A DNA stretch of 5,607 nucleotides, from positions 1 through 5,607 of the forward strand of contig JAJZKJ010000175.1 in NCBI GenBank assembly GCA_021804195.1, in the 5' to 3' direction. The position numbers were made by a program, and so were the translations under genes. The number at the start of each line of letters is the position of its first letter. The stretch's first letter is position 1. Below, piece after piece: positions 1-5,130 of the stretch. The notes beneath the pieces were generated by a model, which was not told where the DNA came from, made no database searches, and worked only from the letters and a program-made list of their open reading frames with translations. This stretch comes from Acidobacteriota bacterium (lineage in GTDB: Bacteria > Planctomycetota > Phycisphaerae > WQYP01 > JAJZKJ01).

Positions 1-119
1 TGCGGCACCAGCCATGTTTTTCCACCGGGATAACGGAAGACGCTCCGTTGGGGTACGCTGGCCACATTGACGATGCTATCCAGACTGGGAAAGAAAAAAG
101 ACTGTTGTGTTAATACCAT
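1..119 (-). CDS. DNA adenine methylase (D12 class), N-terminal fragment cut by the window edge
   Basis: Thirty-nine complete codons are visible, running leftwards off the window. The N-terminal ~25 residues are non-distinctive, then residues 28-39 read FRYPGGKTWLVP. I recognise this as the start of the catalytic domain of D12-class (Dam/DpnM-type) N6-adenine DNA methyltransferases, where the YPGGK/WAGGK segment is part of the AdoMet site. Such enzymes methylate adenine in a short DNA target, either as orphan methylases or as partners of a restriction enzyme. The target-recognition domain and the DPPY motif would lie outside the window. I chose the ATG at 119-117. An in-frame GTG at 125-123 has a better-spaced GGGAG (8 bases upstream) and may be the true start; an in-frame TAG at 140-138 bounds the frame. 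It lies on the same strand as pntB, 127 bases downstream. Too short to have been obvious as an ORF, but the motif is specific. Confidence 0.75.
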   Translation of the reverse strand, partial: MVLTQQSFFFPSLDSIVNVASVPQRSVFRYPGGKTWLVP

Positions 120-146
120 GCCCACCTGCCAATCTCCCTATCCTTG

Positions 147-162
147 TCCCGGCACACCGGGA
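147..162 (-). repeat. Short perfect hairpin between pntB and the methylase
   Basis: TCCCGG and CCGGGA form a perfect six-base-pair stem with a four-base loop. No T-run follows on either strand, so it does not look like a classic intrinsic terminator. It could be a weak 3' end structure of the pnt message or a leader structure of the methylase message; it may also be chance in GC-rich DNA. Confidence 0.3.
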
Positions 163-210
163 GAATCGGTCACTACAGCTATCGGCAACCGTCCCGCCCC
201 ATCAACCGAC

Positions 211-219
211 ATTGTAACA
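211..219 (-). promoter_or_regulatory. Extended -10 promoter candidate for the adenine methylase
   Basis: On the minus strand the sequence reads TGT followed by TACAAT: an extended -10 (TGn) with a five-of-six match to TATAAT. No good -35 sits 16-18 bases upstream, which is tolerated by extended -10 promoters. Initiation about seven bases downstream would give a leader of roughly 85 bases before the methylase ATG. It would let the methylase be expressed apart from the pnt operon. Prediction by eye only. Confidence 0.35.
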
Positions 220-246
220 GGTTCATCAGGTTTGTACTCGGCCGCA

Positions 247-1689
247 TCAAAGCTCTTTAAGAGCCTGAATAATGGCCATGGTCGCTTTTTTGCCGTCGGA
301 GAAGAACAGCAGGCAATTGTCCTTGGCGAATAAAGGATTGGGGATGCCGGCGAAGCCGGGACTCAAGCTGCGTTTGATGACCACCACGGTGCGGGCCTTG
401 TCCACGTTGAGAATCGGCATCCCGGCGATGGGGCTGTTGGGGTTGTCGCGCGCGTCCGAATTCACCACGTCGTTGGCCCCGTTGACGATCACCACGTCCA
501 CGTCTTCGAACTGCGAGTTGATCTGGTCCATCTCCTTGAGCCGGTCGTAGGGGATATCCGCTTCGGCCAGGAGCACGTTCATGTGGCCGGGCATACGTCC
601 CGCGACGGGGTGAATCGCAAACTCCACCTGCACGCCCCGCGAATCCAACAGTTCGAAGAGTTCGCCGGTGGCGTGCTGCGCCTGGGCCACGGCCAAACCG
701 TAGCCGGGCACAATCACCACGCGCCGGGCGCCGTCCAAAATCGCGGCCACCTCTTCGGCCGTGACGCTCTTGATCTTGCCGCCGTAAATATCATCGGCCT
801 TGGCGGCCTTCTCAATTTTGGCCTGGCCGAAAAGCACGTTGAGGAACGAGCGATTCATGGCCTTGCACATGATCATGGAGAGGATGAAGCCCGACGATCC
901 CTCCAGCGCGCCGGCGATGATGAGCAGCTTGTTGTTGACCACGAAACCCATGGCCGAGGCCGACAGACCGGCGTAGCTGTTCAGGAGGGCGATGACGGTG
1001 GGCATGTCTCCGCCGCCGATCGGAATGATCAGCAGCACGCCGAAAAGCAGGGACAGGCCGATGAAGATCGGAAAGACCATCTCGTGCCGCGGCGCGACGA
1101 CCATCAGTACGCCGCAGACCACCGCGGCGGCAAGGACCGAAAGGTTGATGGGATTCTGGAACTTATAGCCGATCGGCCGGGTGGGCAGCACCTCCTGGAG
1201 TTTGCCGGCGGCCACAAGACTGCCGGTGAAGGTCAGGTATCCCAGCAGGGTTTCAAAAGCGATCGAGCCGCTGGTCACGGGGGAAAGATGGGGATAGTGG
1301 GCGAAATATTCGGCGGTGCCGACCAGGGCGGCGGCCAGAGCGCCGAAGGCGTGCGAAAGAGCGGTCTGCTGCGGCACCGCGGTCATGGGCGTGAGCAACG
1401 CCAGCAGAGCGCCGATGGCCGCGCCGACGATGCCGGCCGCGAGAATCCAGTTGTAATGCCGCACTTCGGGCAAAAAGAGGGTGGCCAGGATGGCGGCGAT
1501 CATGCCGATTTCGCCCGCCTTTACACCGCGCCGCGCCGTCTTGTGGGAATTGAGCCACTTGAGGGAAAGGACAAACAGGGCCGCGGCCGCCAAATAGATG
1601 ATCGTCACGTACCATGGCGACGCGGCCAGGTGCGATGAACCCACCGGCGCAACCACACCGACGCCGGCGGGGAAATTCACAAGAGGCAT
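247..1689 (-). CDS. pntB: NAD(P) transhydrogenase subunit beta
   Basis: Beta subunit of the proton-translocating transhydrogenase: about nine hydrophobic segments (roughly residues 26-285) forming most of the membrane domain, then the cytoplasmic NADP(H)-binding domain III (about 300-480). Family hallmarks visible: H113 in LSHAFG, matching the proton-channel histidine (H91) of E. coli PntB; N237 in LLNSYAG, matching E. coli N222; SIIMCKAMNRSF-like segment near 272-282; the dinucleotide fingerprint G329-Y330-G331 in PGYGLAVAQAQ; HPVAGRMPGHMNVLLAEA; and GANDVVN followed by SPIAGMP. Length is 480 residues against 462 in E. coli; the excess is mostly a ~20-residue N-terminal extension before the first helix. 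The ATG at 1689-1687 overlaps the pntAB stop as TGATG and has AAGGA six bases upstream, which implies translational coupling; a GTG immediately before it is in frame but is less likely. Last gene of the pnt operon. Identification is very secure. Confidence 0.97.
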   Translation of the reverse strand: MPLVNFPAGVGVVAPVGSSHLAASPWYVTIIYLAAAALFVLSLKWLNSHKTARRGVKAGEIGMIAAILATLFLPEVRHYNWILAAGIVGAAIGALLALLTPMTAVPQQTALSHAFGALAAALVGTAEYFAHYPHLSPVTSGSIAFETLLGYLTFTGSLVAAGKLQEVLPTRPIGYKFQNPINLSVLAAAVVCGVLMVVAPRHEMVFPIFIGLSLLFGVLLIIPIGGGDMPTVIALLNSYAGLSASAMGFVVNNKLLIIAGALEGSSGFILSMIMCKAMNRSFLNVLFGQAKIEKAAKADDIYGGKIKSVTAEEVAAILDGARRVVIVPGYGLAVAQAQHATGELFELLDSRGVQVEFAIHPVAGRMPGHMNVLLAEADIPYDRLKEMDQINSQFEDVDVVIVNGANDVVNSDARDNPNSPIAGMPILNVDKARTVVVIKRSLSPGFAGIPNPLFAKDNCLLFFSDGKKATMAIIQALKEL

Positions 1690-1982
1690 CACTTTTCCTT
1701 ACGCTTTTTAAACATTTTGAGCATTCGATCCGTGATCATGAATCCGCCGACCACGTTGATCATGGCGCAAGCCATGGCGATCGTTCCGAGGATAATGAGC
1801 AGAACCTCGCCATGACCCGCACCGGCCAAGGTGACGGCGCCCACGACGGAAATCGCGGAGATCGCATTGGTCAGCGACATCAGAGGGGTGTGCAACTGCG
1901 GTGAAACACGGCGGACCACCTCGTAACCCAGGAACGCCGCGAGTACAAAGACGAACAAATTGGATTCCAGCGTAGCGCCCAA
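1689..1982 (-). CDS. pntAB: NAD(P) transhydrogenase subunit alpha, membrane part (alpha-2)
   Basis: A 97-residue membrane protein equal to the C-terminal membrane section of E. coli PntA. It has three hydrophobic segments (about residues 7-25, 37-54 and 58-82), the conserved HTPLMSLTNAIS block (31-42), GGFMITDRMLKMF near the end, and a basic tail. It completes the proton channel together with PntB. The start is a TTG at 1982-1980: no ATG occurs until the methionine at residue 35, inside the conserved block, and a perfect AAGGAGG stands five bases upstream, so the rare start is well supported. It begins 15 bases after the pntAA stop and its own TGA shares one base with the pntB ATG. This is the split-alpha architecture known from Rhodospirillum rubrum and many other bacteria, rather than the single PntA chain of E. 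coli. Confidence 0.95.
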   Translation of the reverse strand: MGATLESNLFVFVLAAFLGYEVVRRVSPQLHTPLMSLTNAISAISVVGAVTLAGAGHGEVLLIILGTIAMACAMINVVGGFMITDRMLKMFKKRKEK

Positions 1983-1987
1983 AAAAA

Positions 1988-1994
1988 CCTCCTT
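1988..1994 (-). promoter_or_regulatory. Strong ribosome binding site deciding the TTG start of pntAB
   Basis: Minus strand AAGGAGG, a perfect anti-16S match, is followed by a run of seven Ts whose last two, with the next G, are the TTG start codon. The spacing is five bases. The site lies in the gap between the pntAA stop and pntAB. Confidence 0.85.
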
Positions 1995-1997
1995 GAT

Positions 1998-3155
1998 TTA
2001 CCCGGTGATTCCCAGCGACTCGCGCACGGTGGGATGAACCACGCGACCCGCGCGACACACCAGGATATCACGCGTGATCGGGTCATCGGTATTGACGACC
2101 ATTTGTTTGTCCTTGATCAGGTGCAGCAGCAGATTGGCGACATTGTTCGCATACAGTTGACTGGCGTGCAACGCCAGCGTCGCCGGCAGATTGGTGGGAC
2201 CGAAAATGCGCACGCCATAGGCGCAAATCGTCTGATCCGGCCGGGTCAAGTCGCAGTTGCCGCCGCGGCTCGCGGCCAGATCAACCACGATCGAGCCGGG
2301 CGCCATGGCCTGGAGCATTTCGGAAGTGATCAACACGGGCGCTTTTTTTCCGGGGACGGCGGCGGTGGTAATCACCACGTCGGATTCACCCACCACACGG
2401 ATCATCAACTCGCGCTGGCGGCGCTGCTGCTGGGCCGATTGTTCCTGGGCGTAACCGCCGGCGGTTTGAGCCGCGCCGGTTTCCAGCGGGAGCTCAACGA
2501 ACTTGGCGCCGAGGCTCTGCACCTGCTCTTTGACCGCGGGACGAACATCGTAAGCGCTGACCACGGCCCCCAGGCGGCGCGCCGTGGCGATGGCCTGCAG
2601 ACCGGCCACGCCGGCGCCGATGACCAGCACCTTGGCCGCGGTAATCGTGCCGGCGGCGGTCACCATCATCGGAAATATTTTGGGCAGGTGTTCGGCCGCC
2701 AACAATACGGCTTTGTAGCCGGCGAGATTCGCCATGGAGGACAGAGCGTCCATATTCTGAGCGCGGCTGATACGGGGTATCAACTCCATGGCCAGCAGGG
2801 TCGCTGCGCTTTGGGCCAGCGCTTCGATCGCCGCGCGTTCGGTAAGCGGTTCGGCAAAACCGATCAGTACAACACCTGGTTTATAGAAGGCCAGATCGGC
2901 AAGTCCGGCCTGGGGATTCGCGCCGAGCGTACGAACCTGCAAAATGACGTCCGCCGCGGCCAGCAGCTTGGTACGATCGACCACAATCGTCACGCCCTGC
3001 TGTTGGTATTGGGAATCGGGAAAACCCGCAGCCGCCCCGGCGCCGGCTTCGAGGTGAACTTCCAGACCGGCTTGGCGCAAACTCGCGACTCTTTGCGGCG
3101 TCAGAGCCACACGCCGCTCGCCATCAAAAGATTCTTTCGGTATCACCACAATCAT
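1998..3155 (-). CDS. pntAA: NAD(P) transhydrogenase subunit alpha, soluble NAD(H)-binding part (alpha-1)
   Basis: Domain I of the transhydrogenase, homologous to alanine dehydrogenase. It binds NAD(H) on the cytoplasmic face and passes a hydride to NADP+ held by PntB. Visible markers, by residue: N-terminal PKESFDGERRVALTP (6-20); the RQD loop with R128 and RAQNMD (Q133, D136) followed by ALSSMANLAGYKA; the Rossmann fingerprint G180-A-G-V-A-G185 in VLVIGAGVAGLQA with the ribose-binding acid D203 in AYDVRP; TTAAVPGKKAPVLIT (263-277); VDLAASRGGNC (291-301). Length 385 residues, the size of the stand-alone alpha-1 subunit. It stops at HPTVRESLGITG without the membrane section that E. coli PntA has, which is encoded by the next gene. 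ATG at 3155-3153 with GGAAGA six bases upstream. First gene of the operon. Confidence 0.96.
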   Translation of the reverse strand: MIVVIPKESFDGERRVALTPQRVASLRQAGLEVHLEAGAGAAAGFPDSQYQQQGVTIVVDRTKLLAAADVILQVRTLGANPQAGLADLAFYKPGVVLIGFAEPLTERAAIEALAQSAATLLAMELIPRISRAQNMDALSSMANLAGYKAVLLAAEHLPKIFPMMVTAAGTITAAKVLVIGAGVAGLQAIATARRLGAVVSAYDVRPAVKEQVQSLGAKFVELPLETGAAQTAGGYAQEQSAQQQRRQRELMIRVVGESDVVITTAAVPGKKAPVLITSEMLQAMAPGSIVVDLAASRGGNCDLTRPDQTICAYGVRIFGPTNLPATLALHASQLYANNVANLLLHLIKDKQMVVNTDDPITRDILVCRAGRVVHPTVRESLGITG

Positions 3156-3182
3156 TTACGATCTTCCAAATCCAAAAAGACA

Positions 3183-3210
3183 ATTATGCGCAATTTTCCA
3201 AAACCGGCAA
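3183..3210 (-). promoter_or_regulatory. Sigma-70-like promoter candidate for the pnt operon
   Basis: On the minus strand TTGCCG (complement of 3205-3210, four of six to TTGACA) is followed after 16 bases by CATAAT (complement of 3183-3188, five of six to TATAAT). Initiation near 3176 would leave a leader of about 20 bases carrying the GGAAGA site of pntAA. If right, the structured element at 3273-3387 lies upstream of, not within, the pnt message. Confidence 0.45.
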
Positions 3211-3272
3211 GCAAGCCCCAGCCGTTGCGTCGAAAATCGCCGGCCTAGTGGTGCTCTGTCACACCTACAGTT

Positions 3273-3387
3273 GCGGGTTGATCGGCCTCAAACCGGCCAG
3301 ATGCAAGGAGTCACCGGCGAAAGCCGGGTTCGTAAACCCATTGAGCCGGTGCGACACCGCAGATGGCCGGTTTCAGGCCAACCCTGC
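3273..3387 (+). ncRNA. Putative structured RNA element (multi-stem, unclassified)
   Basis: The arms 3284-3299 and 3364-3379 pair at 15 of 16 positions, with a single C-C mismatch (3289/3374). The helix extends outward by GGGTT (3275-3279) with AACCC (3380-3384) after a GATC bulge. Enclosed are CCGGC-GAAA-GCCGG (3314-3327, a GNRA tetraloop), GGGTT-CGTA-AACCC (3326-3339, sharing two bases with the first hairpin) and CGGTG-CGA-CACCG (3347-3359). An alternative seven-pair helix CACCGGC (3312-3318) with GCCGGTG (3345-3351) competes with the first and third. Strand is uncertain. Plus is preferred because the GAAA tetraloop reads on that strand, terminator-like hairpins follow, and the kinase-like gene is 180 bases downstream. 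It matches no riboswitch or ribozyme consensus I can recall; a small inverted-repeat mobile element (MITE) or a remnant of one is the main alternative. Confidence 0.4.
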
Positions 3388-3394
3388 GGGCGGA

Positions 3395-3427
3395 GCGATA
3401 AACCGCGTCGGTTATCGCCCCTTCTTT
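3395..3427 (+). terminator. Bulged hairpin with pyrimidine tract, possible terminator or expression platform
   Basis: GCGATAA(A)CCG at 3395-3405 and CGGTTATCGC at 3409-3418 pair over ten base pairs with one bulged A and a three-base loop. CCC then TTCTTTC follows. The U-content is low for a classic intrinsic terminator, but the position just after the structured element is suggestive. Confidence 0.3.
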
Positions 3428-3470
3428 CGGCGCGGAAACACCATCGATACGCCGGAAATTCTCACGATGC

Positions 3471-3496
3471 AATCATTGCGCCACCGATGATTTTTT
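3471..3496 (+). terminator. Intrinsic terminator candidate upstream of the kinase-like gene
   Basis: AATCATTG (3471-3478) and CGATGATT (3485-3492) form an eight-pair stem, including one T-G wobble, around the loop CGCCAC. The T-run spans 3491-3496; its first two Ts are in the stem. The other strand lacks a T-run, so it would act on plus-strand transcription, 70 bases before the kinase-like start. Its AT-rich stem makes it weak. No pnt transcript reads in this direction, so it would end, or attenuate, a transcript that starts within the intergenic region. Confidence 0.4.
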
Positions 3497-3556
3497 AGGG
3501 TTGGCTCGGCGGGTTGCGAGCGGAGTCGTAGTCCGCCCCGATATCTTATGGAAGTT

Positions 3557-3560
3557 GGAG
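3557..3560 (+). promoter_or_regulatory. Ribosome binding site deciding the start of the kinase-like gene
   Basis: GGAG stands five bases before the ATG at 3566. The longer reading frame offers an ATG at 3548, six codons upstream, but that one has no purine-rich site before it (the preceding bases are CCCCGATATCTT). Confidence 0.7.
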
Positions 3561-3565
3561 AATAC

Positions 3566-4993
3566 ATGCCCCTGGCGCCTGACGATAAACCGTCCCTCGA
3601 AGACATACGGCGGCTTACGGCCTCTTGCCCTTTGCTCAAACTCGTCGAAAAGCACCGTTTCATGGGGGATCCGGAATATCGTGCGGCGATGAAAATGAGT
3701 TCTGACGATCATGACGGCGGACTACCTTATTTTCTGTTTCTGCCCGCGGAGTCGACTCTGGCGCCGGAAGATGTGTTTCCCCATCTGCGCTGGGGCGGCC
3801 GCGTGGTGATGATTTCCAGCCAAGCGCGGCCCATGGACGAATGGGAGCGCCGCCTGGGCCGCTGGGACGGTTTCGTGCTGGAAGAACCCGCAGCGGTCAT
3901 TCGCACGGGTCCGTTCGGCCTAGCCATCGCGGGCTTATCCCGCAAGGCGCACTACCTGGTCGCCCGCAAGGTGGACCTGCTCAAGCCCGGCGAAGCAAGC
4001 GAACGTTTCACCTACGCGGTGCGTCTGGGCAAGCGCAACCCGCTCGACGAACAGTATGTGGTCATCAAGCGGATTCCGACGGTGGACAGCACGGTGTCGC
4101 GTCTGCGCCGGAAATTTCCCGATTCGCCGTTGGACGAAATACACCGCCGCGCCGTGCAATTCACAGAGAAAATATTTCCCGTGTTCCTCACGCGGGAAGC
4201 CTCCATGCTTCGTATTTTGCAGCGCCACCTTCCGCAGCCGTTCTGCGACCGCGTGCCGCGCTGCCTGGGAGTCGAGCGGGATTCCCGCGGCTTTGTCCGC
4301 ACGCTTTACATGAACTGGCTGCGCAACGGCGGCGCGGGCCTCGGGCAGCTCGACTTCGCCATTCAAAGCGCCGAACTGCTTGCCGTCCTGCACGAGAAAG
4401 CCGGTGTGATTCACCTGGATCTGCGATTGGACAATTTTGTGTGCACCGAACAAGGAGTCGGTTTGGTCGACTTCGGCTCGGCGGTGCGCGTCGGTGAAAA
4501 GTTCGCCGATCATTCTCTGCTTTTTAATCTTTACGAGGAAATGATGCGCACCAGCCAGATTCAGCGCGTGCTTTCCCGTATGAGCGAACAGGGACTGGTA
4601 ACCTCCCACGTGCTTCGCCACGGCATGCATCGCGTGGACAGGGCGGTTGATCTGTTCTATCTATCCGTGCAGATGAACAAGCCCCATTCCAATCCCGACT
4701 TCAAGGGCCTGATCCGTTACAACCCCAACAGCCTGGAAGCCCGTCACCTCCAGCAGCTCACCGACGACGTGCTGCGGCCGACCGATAGTAAAAATATTCC
4801 CTACCGCACCGTCCGGGACCTTCTCCACGGTCTCTACCGCGTCCGCGAAGCTGTCGCCGCCGGCCGTCCGGCCACGGCATCATTGCGACGATTGGAGCCC
4901 ACGGGAGCGGCGCCCTCCGCTCCCGGCAAGCCCGCGGTCACGCCGCCTTGCGTTTCCCCACCCGCCGGCATGCTTGCCCCGGTTGCCGGTTGA
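3566..4993 (+). CDS. Protein-kinase-fold protein of unknown substrate, with an unusual N-terminal domain
   Basis: A 475-residue protein with no signal peptide or membrane segment. From about residue 145 it follows the kinase fold: K168 in YVVIKRI as the candidate ATP-binding lysine, E211 in TREASMLRIL as its helix-C partner, a hinge-like MNWLRNGG from M249, the catalytic loop H283-L-D285-LRLD-N290, and the metal-binding D302-F-G304 in VDFGSA. All five catalytic positions are filled, so it should be active. A clear glycine-rich loop is missing (only VRLGKRNP near the expected place) and there is no APE motif, so it is an atypical member nearer to bacterial sugar/lipid and RIO-like kinases than to Hanks-type ones; this placement is inference. 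Residues 1-140 contain HLRWGGRVVMIS (73-84) and YLVARK (to 135), resembling the last strands of class I methyltransferases but without an AdoMet glycine motif. Residues 431-475 are a Pro/Ala-rich, probably disordered tail. I do not recognise a named family, and no neighbour reveals the substrate. Confidence 0.85.
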   Translation: MPLAPDDKPSLEDIRRLTASCPLLKLVEKHRFMGDPEYRAAMKMSSDDHDGGLPYFLFLPAESTLAPEDVFPHLRWGGRVVMISSQARPMDEWERRLGRWDGFVLEEPAAVIRTGPFGLAIAGLSRKAHYLVARKVDLLKPGEASERFTYAVRLGKRNPLDEQYVVIKRIPTVDSTVSRLRRKFPDSPLDEIHRRAVQFTEKIFPVFLTREASMLRILQRHLPQPFCDRVPRCLGVERDSRGFVRTLYMNWLRNGGAGLGQLDFAIQSAELLAVLHEKAGVIHLDLRLDNFVCTEQGVGLVDFGSAVRVGEKFADHSLLFNLYEEMMRTSQIQRVLSRMSEQGLVTSHVLRHGMHRVDRAVDLFYLSVQMNKPHSNPDFKGLIRYNPNSLEARHLQQLTDDVLRPTDSKNIPYRTVRDLLHGLYRVREAVAAGRPATASLRRLEPTGAAPSAPGKPAVTPPCVSPPAGMLAPVAG

Positions 4994-5017
4994 TCGGCCA
5001 AAACGGGAACGCCGCTT

Positions 5018-5033
5018 CAACGGTTGCAACGGT
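5018..5033 (+). repeat. Direct repeat CAACGGT x2 forming a GTTGCAAC palindrome
   Basis: CAACGGT occurs at 5018-5024 and 5027-5033, nine bases apart, and the junction GTTGCAAC (5023-5030) is a perfect eight-base palindrome. It lies in the 137-base gap ahead of the zinc-ribbon gene, just upstream of the promoter candidate, so an operator is possible, but chance cannot be excluded. Confidence 0.2.
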
Positions 5034-5044
5034 GTCGATTTTCC

Positions 5045-5074
5045 TTGGCTTATTATCTTCCCATGTGGCACAAT
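5045..5074 (+). promoter_or_regulatory. Weak promoter candidate for the zinc-ribbon gene
   Basis: TTGGCT (5045-5050) and CACAAT (5069-5074) are each four-of-six matches to the sigma-70 boxes, with 18 bases between. TATTAT at 5051-5056 is a better -10 by itself but has only TTGCAA 21 bases upstream. This AT-richer patch is the only promoter-like stretch between the kinase-like stop and the next gene; no terminator is evident after the kinase-like gene. Confidence 0.25.
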
Positions 5075-5118
5075 AATGCTGTGCGCCCGGCCGAACGAGC
5101 GCCCTTTCGTATCCGATC

Positions 5119-5124
5119 AGGCGG
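5119..5124 (+). promoter_or_regulatory. Ribosome binding site of the zinc-ribbon gene
   Basis: AGGCGG, one mismatch from AGGAGG, six bases before the ATG at 5131. It supports this start for a reading frame that is open at the window edge. Confidence 0.55.
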
Positions 5125-5130
5125 TGGTTC

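Larger units (their letters stand above)
3156..3565. other. Divergent intergenic region with no convincing gene
   Basis: The 410 bases between the divergent pntAA and kinase-like genes hold, from left to right: the pnt ribosome site and promoter candidate (3162-3210); an AT-poor stretch without evident signals to about 3272; a long inverted repeat with inner hairpins (3273-3387); a bulged hairpin followed by a pyrimidine tract (3395-3427); an AT-rich hairpin with T-run (3471-3496); two small overlapping hairpins (about 3504-3535); and the kinase ribosome site (3557-3560). Short plus-strand reading frames of 75-80 codons cross it but consist mostly of translated hairpin arms and show no protein family signal. 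Confidence 0.7.

Noticed and set aside
32..49. AACGGA/TCCGTT hairpin
   Set aside because: It lies inside the methylase coding frame and lacks a T-run; probably chance.
67..333. Plus-strand 88-codon frame
   Set aside because: It runs antisense through the methylase start and into the 3' end of pntB, has no family signal and no ribosome site; both genes beneath it are recognisable.
583..1638. Long plus-strand frame of 351 codons opposite pntB
   Set aside because: His/Gly/Arg-rich translation typical of an antisense shadow of a GC-rich gene; pntB on the other strand is certain.
2034..3248. Plus-strand frame of 404 codons opposite pntAA
   Set aside because: Gln/Arg/Gly/His-rich antisense shadow; pntAA is unambiguous.
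3326..3340. GGGTTCG...AACCC resembling a tRNA T-arm
   Set aside because: The loop is four bases instead of seven and no acceptor, D or anticodon arms can be placed around it.
3310..3380. Group II intron domain V-like segment (GAGCCGGTGCG... GGTTTC)
   Set aside because: The stem does not pair over the needed length, the AGC catalytic triad context and GNRA-capped hairpin are not in the right places, and no reverse transcriptase is nearby.
3248..3498. Small plus-strand frames of 75-80 codons in the divergent region
   Set aside because: They overlap in different frames, translate the hairpin arms, and show no family resemblance or good ribosome site; RNA/DNA structure explains the region better.
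3935..4630. Minus-strand 231-codon frame opposite the kinase-like gene
   Set aside because: The plus strand has clear kinase motifs and a ribosome site; the opposite frame is compositionally a shadow.
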